Source: Polaromonas sp. (GTDB lineage: Bacteria; Pseudomonadota; Gammaproteobacteria; Burkholderiales; Burkholderiaceae_C). From it: DNA of 64,000 bases. Position 1 is the stretch's first letter, and each line of letters starts with the position of its first letter. Positions 9,779 to 18,555 of this stretch are shown here, piece after piece. Under the pieces are notes generated by a model that was not told the origin of the DNA, made no database searches, and saw nothing but the letters and a program-made list of their open reading frames with translations. The stretch covers positions 20,525-84,524 of the forward strand of contig NZ_JAAFGZ010000013.1 of NCBI RefSeq assembly GCF_010365105.1, given 5' to 3'. The translations under genes and the position numbers were made by a program.

Positions 9779-10183
9779 TCATGACGCGCCGCGCCCGTAC
9801 TCCCAGTCTTCTGGCTCTTCCGGTAAAAGCCAGCTTCGCAGTCCCTCCCTGGGAGCGCTACCCAGCAGTTGCGAGAGCCAGGGCTCAGGGAAGTGGCGCT
9901 GCACGAACCTGAGCGTGTGCCTTGTCTCCTGGGTGCCCTGGTGCGAAAACTGAAGGCGCGTCCACAGCGCGCTCGCACCCACCAGGGCCTCGCTCGCCGC
10001 CTGCGGGAGCCCAGGCGCGTCGGCCTCGATCCATTCGAGGATTTGGTCTGGTCGCGGGTAGGTCAACAGCAGGCGCTGCGCTGCGGCGCGAAGGGAGTCC
10101 TCAATCGTCTCGTCCGAGAGCATCTCGCCGAGGAACTCGAACCCCCAGCGCAACGAGCGCGTGCGTTCATCGGGCATGGTCAT
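9779..10183 (-). CDS. BPSL0761-like hypothetical protein, 134 aa
   Basis: The N-terminus MTMPDERTRSLRWGFEFLGEM and the following helices ending ...LLTYPRPDQIL resemble the small Burkholderiales family I know as BPSL0761, which has no assigned function. ATG 10183 was chosen because GGAGCACGATC precedes it and the family motif (P-x-ERTR) follows directly; the open frame extends to 10261. It is part of the minus-strand row with the AAA+ ATPase. Confidence 0.6.
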   Translation of the reverse strand: MTMPDERTRSLRWGFEFLGEMLSDETIEDSLRAAAQRLLLTYPRPDQILEWIEADAPGLPQAASEALVGASALWTRLQFSHQGTQETRHTLRFVQRHFPEPWLSQLLGSAPREGLRSWLLPEEPEDWEYGRGAS

Positions 10184-10241
10184 GATCGTGCTCCAAGTTC
10201 CAAGTGGTGGTGGCAAGCGGTAAATGGCAACTGGCAACGAT

Positions 10242-10691
10242 TCAGCGGCGCGCATGTTCATCGCAGGCCACGTGACGCCATCCCTCGGTGTTGCGCTTTC
10301 GTCCCGGTGAGCCGCACTGCTGGCACAGCGTCAAGCAACGGGCGGCAGCCGCGTCGATGATCTCGCTCGCGCGCGCCCTGACGGTGTCGGGAATCGCGGA
10401 CGAACGCAGGGACACGTATTGCGGCGTGTCCGCGACAACTTCGAGCGATCCAATGGACGGCTCGTCCAGGCGCACGTAAATCCGGAAATCACCGAACTTT
10501 TCCTTGAACTGCATGATCGAGATCGGCACACCAGTCTTGTCGGACAGCAAGGCAAGGGCCTCCAGGGCCTGCGCCGCCACAGCGTCCCAGCCGTCGGGGA
10601 CAAAACTTTCAATCTGCGGGCGCAGGTGCGGCAGGCGGGCGATGACGGCGTTGGTCAAAGGGGTGCCAGGATCTTCATTGTGTTGGCTCAT
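10242..10691 (-). CDS. hypothetical protein with C-terminal Cys-rich tail, 149 aa
   Basis: The function is not recognised. The central part (MQFKEKFGDFRIYVRLDEPS) looks like a small alpha/beta fold. The C-terminus has CLTLCQQCGSPG...HVACDEH, a possible zinc-binding cluster of Cys and His. The start at 10691 (MSQHNEDPG) was preferred over 10832 because the longer frame overlaps the ATPase gene and adds low-complexity sequence. It lies immediately downstream of the AAA+ ATPase. Confidence 0.55.
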   Translation of the reverse strand: MSQHNEDPGTPLTNAVIARLPHLRPQIESFVPDGWDAVAAQALEALALLSDKTGVPISIMQFKEKFGDFRIYVRLDEPSIGSLEVVADTPQYVSLRSSAIPDTVRARASEIIDAAAARCLTLCQQCGSPGRKRNTEGWRHVACDEHARR

Positions 10692-10788
10692 AAGAGGTGG
10701 CCCTGAGGGCGTCCTTTGGTGAATCGGGACCGGTGAAGGTTGGGCGACGTCGACGGCGACGGTGTCATGGCGTGGTGTGTCATGATGA

Positions 10789-12495
10789 TCAGTGCTTGAT
10801 CCTCTGACCCGGTGCGTCAAGCCACCTAGCAATCGCCGACTGCATCGCCCGGCGCAGTTGGCGCAGCGAGGTCATCCGCGGCGGCAGCAGTCGTTCGAAC
10901 GGCACGCCTTGCAGCGCGCCCGATGCCAGGCCCCATTCCGCCTCGATGTCGCGCGCCACGAAAGGCGCGACGCTTCGAAGCTCGGGCACCGTCGGCGCGC
11001 GCACGTCGACCATCCGGAACCGGCTTTTGAGGGCGCCGGGCATCCACGTCGTCTGGTTGCACGTGGCGATGTAGAGCATGCCGCTCAGGTCGCACTCGGT
11101 TTGAAGGTAACCGTCTGGCCAGTGGCGCGCGTCCTCGGGCTCCAGCAGGCTCAGCAGGGCGCTTTCGACGGGCGGGCTGTTCTTCGTGCCGTTGGCCGGC
11201 TTGTCCAGCTCGTCCAGGATGATCAGGGCCGACGCCGTGCCCTTGAGCAGCGGGCGCAGCAGCGGCGAAGGCTGGCCCGTGCTCCAGCCTCGACTGGTGC
11301 CCAGGATCGACATCGCGTCGGTGGCGCCCCCAAGTTTCAAGACCATGGTTTGCAGCTCGAACACTTCGCCCAGGCGCCTGGCCAGCCGGGTCTTGCCGGT
11401 GCCCGGCGGGCCGCACAGCAGCAGCGGCGTGAACGCCAGCCGCACGGAGCCGAACTGCTTGCGCGCGCGCAGCTGCCCGAACACGGCTTCCAGGGCGTTG
11501 GCGGCCCACGGGAATTCCTGCCGCAGCTGAAAGTGCATGCTTGACAGCGTCTCGAGCGGGGGTAGGGCGGCCAGCGGCAGCGGCCTTTGCAGGATCGCGT
11601 ATGGCTTGAGGAAGTCCCGATCGGCGCTGTCGGTGGGCTGGACGATGGTGCCCTTGATGACGACATGCATCAGGGACGATTCCGAAGTCGGTGGCGCCGC
11701 AGCATCGCGCCCAGCCGGAAGGTCGGATTTCGAACGGACCACCCGCTCGGCTTCGCCTGCCAACGCGTGGTCAATCCTGTTCATGGCCGCTTCGCCATAC
11801 AGCGCAGGCTCATGCAAGTGAACAAGCGCAACCTTCGTCAATGCCTTCCAAAGGCTCTTTCCGGTGGAGCGAAACACCCGCAGCCTGGCCGCTGGCAGCT
11901 CTGCCGGGTTCACGTTGTGCCTGCCGAGCACGCTGTAGAGCCTGAGCAGGCGGATGCCGGCCAGGCGCTCTGGCTCGGGCAGGCTGGTCAGTTCACCTCG
12001 CGACCTGGCGCTCATGTGCGCCACGGCTTCGCTCAGCACAATCATTGCGGTGGACAGCGCCTGACCTTCCTGCGGCTGCCCGGCCTTGCTGCCCCGGATC
12101 GTCGGGATGCCGACCACCATGCCTGCGATTTTTTCTTCCTCTACGTGGGCGTTGACCGTGTCAAGCCTGGCCAGGAACAAGATCTCGGCCACCCGCAGGC
12201 AGCGGTCCAGCGCCCAGTTGTGCTGGGCGATCTCCTCGATGAGCTGCCAGCGCCGGGGCAGCTCGATGAAGCCGTGGTCGTACAGTACGCACATCGACGC
12301 CAGCGCGTCGGCGCGCTGCCCGGCCGTGCGGCGCTTGTCCACGGCCCAGCAAGCCAGGGCCTGCAAGTCCTCGAACTCGCTGGGCGCGAGTGCCCCGTAG
12401 GGCATGAGGCGCAGCATCGGGTGACGAAAGCGGGTCGGAACGGCCGCCAGGATCTGGCGGCGGCTCGGACGGCGGGCTTCGGGCGGGATCAACAC
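10789..12495 (-). CDS. AAA+ ATPase, Lon-like ATPase domain without protease domain
   Basis: The 568-residue protein has an uncharacterised helical N-terminal region (1-320) and an AAA+ module: Walker A GPPGTGKT (362-369), Walker B LIILDELDK (about 424-432), sensor-1 Asn in ATCNQT (480) and a likely arginine finger in ALKSRFR. The arrangement resembles the Lon ATPase, but the chain ends about 75 residues later with no Ser-Lys protease domain. It probably acts as an ATP-driven remodeller of unknown targets. The start codon is GTG. It is flanked by small unknown proteins in one direction, suggesting an operon. Confidence 0.8.
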   Translation of the reverse strand: MLIPPEARRPSRRQILAAVPTRFRHPMLRLMPYGALAPSEFEDLQALACWAVDKRRTAGQRADALASMCVLYDHGFIELPRRWQLIEEIAQHNWALDRCLRVAEILFLARLDTVNAHVEEEKIAGMVVGIPTIRGSKAGQPQEGQALSTAMIVLSEAVAHMSARSRGELTSLPEPERLAGIRLLRLYSVLGRHNVNPAELPAARLRVFRSTGKSLWKALTKVALVHLHEPALYGEAAMNRIDHALAGEAERVVRSKSDLPAGRDAAAPPTSESSLMHVVIKGTIVQPTDSADRDFLKPYAILQRPLPLAALPPLETLSSMHFQLRQEFPWAANALEAVFGQLRARKQFGSVRLAFTPLLLCGPPGTGKTRLARRLGEVFELQTMVLKLGGATDAMSILGTSRGWSTGQPSPLLRPLLKGTASALIILDELDKPANGTKNSPPVESALLSLLEPEDARHWPDGYLQTECDLSGMLYIATCNQTTWMPGALKSRFRMVDVRAPTVPELRSVAPFVARDIEAEWGLASGALQGVPFERLLPPRMTSLRQLRRAMQSAIARWLDAPGQRIKH

Positions 12496-12624
12496 AATGG
12501 TCTCTCACTCGTTCTTTTACTCATCGGCACAGCTGTGGGCGCCGTTGCGCACGGCTGCCGCCTGGGCCTGCACGCGTTCAACGCAATTCCTTGCCAGACG
12601 TAGGTGGGGTGTCCTTGGGCAGCA

Positions 12625-13128
12625 TCAAACGTTGCCCGCGTTGTCCGGAGCAGGCGCACCGCGGTAGTGCCCTTCACCAGACCAGTGAACGACCGAAGGG
12701 CACAAACTGAACATTCCGTCATCGTCCACCCCCAGCAAATGACCGCCTTGCCCGCGCAAGACAATCAAGGGGCGGCCGCCGGGCGTTTGCGCTGTCCAGC
12801 TTGCCACCTCAGCGATGCGGTCCATGTAGCACATGCTTGGACCCGCCGAGTCTGCCGCCAGTACCCAAAGCTGCGAGATGCAGGGACTGTGCTTGGACAG
12901 TTCGTCGAACGCTTCAGCCGTGGGCGAAATGATGAGATAACGCCCATGCGGCGGCGCGGAGCCCTCCGGCATTGCATTTTGGAGACAAGCGATCACCACC
13001 GCTTCCGATTCCCAATAACGCAGGGGTACGCCATCGTCAGGAGCAATGCTTGTCTCGGTTTCGACAACTTTCGGCTTTTTGGAAGCGGACTGTGCCACAG
13101 CAGTGGCGGAGGGATGACGAGTCTTCAT
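12625..13128 (-). CDS. hypothetical protein, 167 aa
   Basis: The protein is not recognised. It has a basic, disordered N-terminus (MKTRHPSATAVAQSASKKPK) followed by an alpha/beta-looking core without signal peptide. ATG 13128 was chosen because GAGGAAAG lies 6 bases upstream, while the frame to 13146 is unsupported. It is the promoter-proximal gene of the minus-strand row that includes the AAA+ ATPase, and its promoter must lie near the 14-bp repeat array. Confidence 0.6.
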   Translation of the reverse strand: MKTRHPSATAVAQSASKKPKVVETETSIAPDDGVPLRYWESEAVVIACLQNAMPEGSAPPHGRYLIISPTAEAFDELSKHSPCISQLWVLAADSAGPSMCYMDRIAEVASWTAQTPGGRPLIVLRGQGGHLLGVDDDGMFSLCPSVVHWSGEGHYRGAPAPDNAGNV

Positions 13129-13186
13129 TGATCTTTCCTCACGCAATATGGACGCGTATTTGGCTATTCAGGTTAGACAGGAAAAT

Positions 13187-13253
13187 GTGGCGTATAAACC
13201 GTGGCGTATAAACCGTGGCGTATAAGCCGTGGCGTATAAGCCGTGGACTATAT
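13187..13253. repeat. 14-bp tandem repeat array, candidate operator
   Basis: Four head-to-tail copies of GTGGCGTATAARCC (13187-13200, 13201-13214, 13215-13228, 13229-13242) and a partial fifth fill the gap between two divergent genes. Copies 3 and 4 hold the dyad GGC-N-TATA-N-GCC. The first two have AAACC, giving -10-like TATAAA. The position fits binding sites of the adjacent XRE regulator, but an iteron-like role is also possible. Confidence 0.7.
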
Positions 13254-13278
13254 TCCCTCTGTATTCGATAGTCAAGTG

Positions 13279-13560
13279 ATGACACGTGCACAACAAAATG
13301 ACGCCTTAGCTAAGGTATTTGCGGCTTTGCTGCGCGAGTCTCGACTAGAAGTCGGCTTAAGCCAGGAGCAGTTGGCACTACGTGCTGTCGTTGACCGCAC
13401 CTTCGTCAGCAAAATTGAATTGGCAAAGACGCAGCTGTCACTTTCTGTTTTCTTTTCGCTCGCTTATGCAGTAGGCAAGAAACCAGAAGACTTGATAGCG
13501 GAAGTGCAACGAAGGTTGGCAAGCACAAGTGAATTTGTTGAGCGGACAGGAGCGGTCTAA
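13279..13560 (+). CDS. XRE-family helix-turn-helix transcriptional regulator, 93 aa
   Basis: A Cro/CI-type HTH occupies the middle (residues about 18-70): LRESRLEVGLSQEQLALRA, followed by VDRTFVSKIELAKTQLSLSVFFSLAYAVGKKPEDL. The start is uncertain: ATG 13279 (MTRAQQND) fits family length, whereas an in-frame GTG at 13243 would place the first codons inside the repeat array. It is divergent from the AAA+ ATPase row and probably controls it and itself through the 14-bp repeats. Confidence 0.8.
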   Translation: MTRAQQNDALAKVFAALLRESRLEVGLSQEQLALRAVVDRTFVSKIELAKTQLSLSVFFSLAYAVGKKPEDLIAEVQRRLASTSEFVERTGAV

Positions 13561-13582
13561 TGTGTTGCTGATTTAGCAGCAC

Positions 13583-13600
13583 CTAAGAAACTTTTCTTAG
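13583..13600 (+). terminator. Possible hairpin downstream of the XRE gene
   Basis: CTAAGAAA at 13583-13590 pairs with TTTCTTAG at 13593-13600 around a 2-base loop, 23 bases after the XRE stop codon. A strong U-tract is missing, so termination is only suggested. Confidence 0.3.
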
Positions 13601-13825
13601 CTGCTTTCAACTCCTGGCCTACGGCTGATTTGAAGAAACCCATGATCCACTTGCGGTTGGCAAGCCTGGCCTAGTGTCGAAGACCTCAGTGGGGAACGCG
13701 GCCTGCTGGCGTTGCCCATGGCAGGGCACGGGAACATTACCCGGGAGGTGGTCACTGTGGAAGTTGAGGGATGAAGTTCCATCCAGCCCGTTGCAACTCA
13801 AACTAACAGGGCAGCTACAGGAATG

Positions 13826-14748
13826 TCAGTCGGCCAAGTGCACACCTGGCAGAAACTCGATGCCGGTGCGCCTGACCAGCTCACCATAACTGATGGCGCC
13901 GAAGCCCGGGTGGCGTTGTCGTTGAGGTGCCAGTGCGCCCAGGCCTTGTGCTTGTTCTCGTCGTACACGAGCTTGAACAGGTAGGTGGGCACGCGCACCT
14001 GGCCCGGGCCGATGCCTTTACTTTGGGCGATGCTCGGGGCATAGACCGGGCCAGTGATCACGTACACGTCACCCGTCGCCCTGGCCGCGTATTTTTTGGT
14101 GGCATCTTCGACCGACACACGCCAGGCGCCCTGGTTGTGCTGGGGCGCCTGGGGGACCATGTTGGCCAGCGAAAAGCTCTGGGCCATGGCCTGCGCCGTG
14201 GGTGTCTGGACTGCTGGGGCAAGGTGGCCCCTGTCGTATCCACTGCCTCGATAGTCCTCGAGTGTGGCCCGTTCGGCCGCGCGCAGGCGCGCATCGGCAA
14301 AGAACTTGTTGGTGCGCTTCTCATCGGCGTCCGCGACCAGCGCGCGGTTGAGCTTTTGCGCCACGTACACCGCCGTCTTGCTCTCGCCCGAATGCAGGAT
14401 GGCAAAGGCGTCGTAGCACAGCGCGCGCTACATCGGCCGAGGGGCGACCACGGGCGGCGTGCCGCCAGCGAAAAACTGCGAACAAGCCGAAAAGTCCCCG
14501 CTGGCGTTCCCCATGCGGGCTGCGGAGGGCGCAGACGGCCTGGAGGCGCTGCCAGGCGCACTGGTGGATTGGCCCGCGGCCTTCTCCAAATCCCTTGCCA
14601 GTTTTTCAAGAGCATTGCCTGCAGCCTCAATGGGCTTGGCTGGGATGTCGGCACAGGAATGCAGCGACAGGCCCAGGGCCAGGATCAGGCCAACCGGGAT
14701 CAGGCGCAGCTTGCTGCGGGAACGCGCCGCTGGTTTTCGTTTTTTCAT
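13826..14748 (-). pseudogene. DNA/RNA non-specific endonuclease (NUC1/endonuclease G type), broken
   Basis: The frame starts MKKRKPAARS..., has a lipoprotein-like hydrophobic segment ending LHSC, then a linker, then the NUC1 catalytic part with the DRGHLAP motif and NMVPQAPQHNQGAW metal-binding Asn. A TAG at 14428-14430 (APRPM*RALCYDAF) interrupts it in frame between linker and catalytic domain, consistent with CAG to TAG. A further 1-base shift near 13895 moves the true C-terminus (ELVRRTGIEFLPGVHLAD) into another frame ending at 13826. It was probably a secreted or periplasmic nuclease. Confidence 0.8.
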
Positions 14749-14769
14749 CAAGGGGAGGGCGAAAGCGAG

Positions 14770-14800
14770 GAAGGGAGGAAGGAAGGAAGGAAGAAACAAA
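14770..14800. repeat. GGAA-type simple sequence repeat
   Basis: A purine run of GGAA units (GAGGAAGGAAGGAAGGAAG) lies just upstream of the broken endonuclease start, in the tract 14770-14800. This kind of tetranucleotide tract can slip. No gene phase is obviously controlled by it. Confidence 0.6.
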
Positions 14801-14968
14801 GAAAGAAGATGAAGGCCAGCCAGCAGCCGCGGCCTGCGCAAAGAAGGTGAACTGGAGGGAGAGCGCTGGCAGGACCGGGATTGTGCCGGACAAAGGGGAG
14901 CGAAAAAGCCTCAAGGGCACGTTTGTGTAGCAAGCAAGGTCTGTGGCGTCACTGGCCTGTAATGCCCT

Positions 14969-16348
14969 TCAGGCCAGCGCCGTCGGAATGTCGGCCCAGC
15001 GGGCCATGTAGTCGGGCGTTCGCCTCTCCTGGCGCATCGACCAGGCGCGGTCAATGCCCTGCGGGCCGCTGCTGGCGAGCGCCACCGTGCCCCGGCCATA
15101 CCGCGCATTGAGCCGGTCCATCGTCCCCATCAGCGCGCTGCGCTGGTTGCCTTCTCCATCACTATCACTATCGCCATCGCCGCCGAGCGCCAGCTCGTGC
15201 TGCTCCACGCTGCCGTCCTGCAAGTCGAGCAGCATCACGCCAGCCTTGGCGTAGCAGTACCCGGCCCGAAAGATCAGCTGCAAGCCATGCACGGCCGCCT
15301 GCACGATCGCGCGGCTGTCCGACGAGGGCCGGCGCAGCGGCACCGTGATCGAGCGCGAGTACTGCGGGTGCTGGCGCCGAAATGGGCTGGTGTGGATGAA
15401 CACCAGCACCTGTCCGGCGTGGCTTTGCTGGGTGCGCAGCTTGTGCGCCGCGCGGCTGGCAAAGCAGCTCACCGCCTCGATGAGGTCGGCCCGCTCGGTG
15501 ACCGGGTGGCCAAAGCTGCGCGTGCAGGCAATTTCTTGTTTGGGCAGCGCCTGGCTTTCGAGCTGCAGGCAGCTTTGCCCCTGCAGCTCGCGCACCGTGC
15601 GCTCGAGCACCACCGACCAGCGCCGGCGCACCATGGCCGGGTCCAGCCGGGCCACGTCCAGTGCGCTGCCTAAACCTGCTTCGCGCAGCTGCGCGCCGAT
15701 GCGCCTGCCAATCCCCCAGACCTCGCCCAGGTCGGTGGCGGCCAGCACGGCGTCCAGGTCGGACGCCGGCAGCGCGGCCAGGTTGCACACCTGGGCAAAC
15801 TCACTCGGGTAGCTGCCCGGCTTGCGCTCGGCCGTCTTGGCCACATGGTTGGCCAGCTTGGCCAGGGTCTTGGTAGTCCCCACCCCGATGCCGCAGGGAA
15901 TACCGATTCACTGCAAGAGGCGCGCGCGCACCCGCTGGCAGCGGCCGGTCAGGCCACCCGCCCTGCCCGACATGCCCGACATGCCCACCATGGCCGTCAT
16001 GCCCGCCAGGTCGATGAAGGACTCGTCGATGCTGTAGATTTCTTGCGCCGGTCCCAGCCCGGCGGCAATGGCCATCATGCGGCCCGAGAGCTCGCCGTAG
16101 AGTGCGAAGTTGGCACTCAGCGCAATGACGCCGGCGCCTTCAAGCCGTTGCCGGACCTCGAACCAGGGTTCGCCCATCTTGATGCCCAGCGTGCGGGCTT
16201 CGTTGGAGCGGGCAATGGCACAGCCGTCGTTGTTGCTCAGCACGATCACCGGGCGTCCGAGCAAACGGGGCGCGAAGACGCGCTCGCAGGAGACATAAAA
16301 GTTGTTGCCATCGACCAGCGCAAACAGGGGGGCGGGCTGGCGGTTCAT
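14969..16348 (-). pseudogene. umuC: Translesion DNA polymerase V catalytic subunit UmuC, interrupted by in-frame TGA
   Basis: The Y-family polymerase begins MNRQPAPLFALVDGNNFYVSCERV (first catalytic Asp) and has YSIDESFIDL (second acidic motif), then a TGA at 15908-15910, then continues in the same frame with IGIPCGIGVGTTKTLAKLANH, the helix-hairpin-helix EVWGIGRRIG and the little-finger domain to 14969. The expected residue is Trp, so a TGG to TGA change is likely. Total span is 459 codons. It overlaps the umuD stop by 4 bases. No full-length polymerase is made unless the stop is read through. Confidence 0.88.
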
Positions 16349-16926
16349 CGGCCGAAGGGACCGGCGGCGCGCGGACCAGCGTCTTCTTGCCCGGTGTCTT
16401 CTTGCCCAGCGTCACGCGCGCCATGGCATTCGGCCAGGCTGCGCGGCGCCAGACGACGCCGGATCGAGGCGGTGACCACGCCGATGATCACCAGCTCCTG
16501 GCCGTCCTGAAAGACCATCTCGCCAAACTCGGGGTTGGCCGGCATCAGCTTGATGCAGCCGCCCTGGCGGTGCAGGATCTTGATGGTGAACTGGTTGTCC
16601 ACCAGCGCCACCACCACGTGGCCATGCCGGGGCGTCAAGGCGCGGTTGACCACCACGATGTCCTGGTCGCAAATGTGCTCCAGGACCAGCGACCAGCCGC
16701 TGACCTGCATGAAGAACGTCGCCAGCGGGTGCGTGATCAAGAGGTCATTGAGGTCCAGGCCCTTGAGGGCGAAATCGTCCGCCGGCGAGGGAAAGCCGGC
16801 TGGAATGCGGCCCTCGACCATTGCCAGCGTCAAGCGCGGCGGATGGCAGGCGGCCGGTATGGCCTCAGGCGCTGGACCGTGCATGGCGGCGAAGGTTCCC
16901 GCCCAAGCGAATGCCGCCCCCTTCAC
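16345..16926 (-). CDS. umuD: UmuD-like self-cleaving SOS protein (Peptidase S24)
   Basis: This accessory subunit of DNA polymerase V is activated by RecA-stimulated autocleavage. The cleavage site is visible as PAG-FPSPADDF (A43-G44), the nucleophile is S79 in SGWSL and the general base is K116 in FTIKILH. The usual SGDSM is changed to SGWSL here, although Ser is kept. The C-terminus has an extra basic and Gly/Asp-rich tail of about 40 residues. The start overlaps the upstream stop (ATGA) and the end overlaps umuC, so the three genes are translationally coupled. Confidence 0.85.
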   Translation of the reverse strand: MKGAAFAWAGTFAAMHGPAPEAIPAACHPPRLTLAMVEGRIPAGFPSPADDFALKGLDLNDLLITHPLATFFMQVSGWSLVLEHICDQDIVVVNRALTPRHGHVVVALVDNQFTIKILHRQGGCIKLMPANPEFGEMVFQDGQELVIIGVVTASIRRRLAPRSLAECHGARDAGQEDTGQEDAGPRAAGPFGR

Positions 16927-17399
16927 CTTTCGGCCCGGGCCGCGCGCAGCGCCATGCGGTCGAGCTCGGCGCAGATGTCGGCGATCTTGCCGGACATGAC
17001 CATGCGCCCGGCGCAGTCGGCCTGGAGCGCGGAATCTGACTCGCGAACGACGCGCAGGGCGCTGCCGTGTCCTGCCTGGGGGAGGGGGGCGCCTTGCCGC
17101 CCACCGGCTGATGGCCCCATGGCAAAGGTCGCCTCATTGCTGGCCAGCGTAGCGGGCGTGAAGGCCCGCGCCACGCCGGCCGCACGCGGAGCCGGGTTGG
17201 TTCCTGCTTGCACCTGCTGGCGTACTTCGCGTGGTGCGGGCGCCCGGTCCGGCAGATCTGTCAAGTTGACCAGGTGGCCAAGCGAATCCCCCAGTGAGTC
17301 CCGCACCCGCCCGAGCCACGGCGCCAGGGCCTGCACCGGCCTGAGCCAGGAGGGCTGGGCGGAGGCGGGCACTGCATTGGAAAAACCGATGATTCTCAT
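16923..17399 (-). CDS. hypothetical SOS-operon protein, 158 aa
   Basis: The function is not recognised. It starts MRIIGFSNAVPASAQPSW after AAAAGGAGTTCAGT, a good ribosome binding site, which favours 17399 over 17429. The middle is Pro/Ala-rich and the C-terminus (SGKIADICAELDRMALRAARAE) is helical. It lies between lexA and umuD and overlaps umuD by 4 bases, so it is probably damage-induced. It lacks motifs of SulA or ImuA that I can see. Confidence 0.6.
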   Translation of the reverse strand: MRIIGFSNAVPASAQPSWLRPVQALAPWLGRVRDSLGDSLGHLVNLTDLPDRAPAPREVRQQVQAGTNPAPRAAGVARAFTPATLASNEATFAMGPSAGGRQGAPLPQAGHGSALRVVRESDSALQADCAGRMVMSGKIADICAELDRMALRAARAER

Positions 17400-17555
17400 A
17401 CTGAACTCCTTTTGGGTAAGGGCGGGCAAGGGCTGACACAGGCACGCGCAGGTCCGCCTAAAGGGGCAGGCCCATTCGTTTGAACAAGGTGCTGGCTTTT
17501 CGGAAACCTACCGGCCCGCCAGCACGAGGGCAGGAAACAGGGGGCGGCCGGGCGG

Positions 17556-18272
17556 CTACATCGCCATGCGCGTGCGGATCAGGCCGACGGCCAGGCCTTC
17601 GAGCGCAAACGGCTCGCCGGGGCGCACCACGATGGGCTCGAAGTCGGGGTTTTCCGGCAGCAGCTCGATGCCGCGGCGGGTGCGGTGAAAGCGCTTGACG
17701 GTGACCTCCTCGCCCAGGCGGGCGACGACGATCTGGCCGTTCACCGCTTCACTGGCCTGCTTGACGCCCAGCAGGTCGCCGTCCAGGATGCCGGCGCCCT
17801 GCATGCTCATGCCGCGCACCGTGAGCAGGTAGTCGGGGGTTTGCGAAAACAAGCTGGGCTCGACCTGGTAGGTTCGCTCGATATGTTCTTGCGCCAGGAT
17901 CGGGCTGCCGGCGGCCACGCGCCCGACCAGCGGCAGGGCCAGCCGGCCCAGGCCCTGCAGGGGAGAAAACAGCGGGTGCATGCGCGACACGTCCCGCGAT
18001 GCATGGATGGCCTGCAGGGCAGGCGTGCGCAGCCGGATACCGCGCGAGGTGCCGCTGACCAGCTCGATGACGCCCTTTTTGGCCAGGGCCCTGAGGTGCT
18101 CTTCGGCAGCGTTGGGCGAGCGAAAGCCCAGCTCGGTGGCGATTTCCGCCCGGGTGGGCGGCGCGCCTGTGCGGGCGATGGCGTTGCGGATTAGCTCCAG
18201 GATCTGGGCCTGCCGGGCGGTCAACCGGGGTCCTTCAGGGGACAGACCGGAAAAATCAGTGAATGGACTCAT
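17556..18272 (-). CDS. lexA: LexA repressor
   Basis: The repressor of the SOS regulon has 238 residues with an N-terminal winged helix ([41 protein letters not shown]) and a C-terminal S24 protease domain. The autocleavage bond is A121-G122 in VAAGSPI, the nucleophile is S156 in RGMSM and the base is K193 in VTVKRF. It is intact, longer than the E. coli protein, and heads the row lexA-orf-umuD-umuC. It is probably a second, accessory LexA that autoregulates through the boxes upstream. Confidence 0.93.
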   Translation of the reverse strand: MSPFTDFSGLSPEGPRLTARQAQILELIRNAIARTGAPPTRAEIATELGFRSPNAAEEHLRALAKKGVIELVSGTSRGIRLRTPALQAIHASRDVSRMHPLFSPLQGLGRLALPLVGRVAAGSPILAQEHIERTYQVEPSLFSQTPDYLLTVRGMSMQGAGILDGDLLGVKQASEAVNGQIVVARLGEEVTVKRFHRTRRGIELLPENPDFEPIVVRPGEPFALEGLAVGLIRTRMAM

Positions 18273-18336
18273 TGCGTTTGACTCCTTGGGGCCAGGGCCA
18301 ACTGGCCATGTGCACGGTGCGCCAGTTGAAGAAAAG

Positions 18337-18373
18337 CTGTGTATAAATGTACAGTAACTGTAGTTTTATACAG
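18337..18373 (-). promoter_or_regulatory. LexA box region upstream of lexA
   Basis: CTGTAGTTTTATACAG at 18358-18373 has the exact CTGT-N8-ACAG form of an SOS box. An overlapping, looser match, CTGTGTATAAATGTACAG (18337-18354, spacer 10), sits next to it. Both lie 65-100 bases before the lexA start and the TATA-rich spacers could be -10 elements. Confidence 0.7.
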
Positions 18374-18555
18374 CTTTCGGTAAAAAGCAAGGATGCACGA
18401 AGAAAACTTTTGCAGCCGGTCGTCCCTGGGCAACGGTGGACCGGTGGCAGGCCTGGTCATGAAACCGGCAGGCCGGCGTCATCAATGCGGTCTTAGGCAG
18501 GCGAATGACAGCAAATTTGGAACGGGTCACTGACCCGTTCACGCGCTGCGAATGA

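Noticed and set aside
10792..12603. Long plus-strand frames (250 and 338 codons)
   Set aside because: They are antisense to the AAA+ ATPase gene and show typical antisense amino acid composition.
13187..13253. Plasmid replication iterons
   Set aside because: No replication initiator gene is nearby; the position between divergent genes with an XRE regulator favours an operator.
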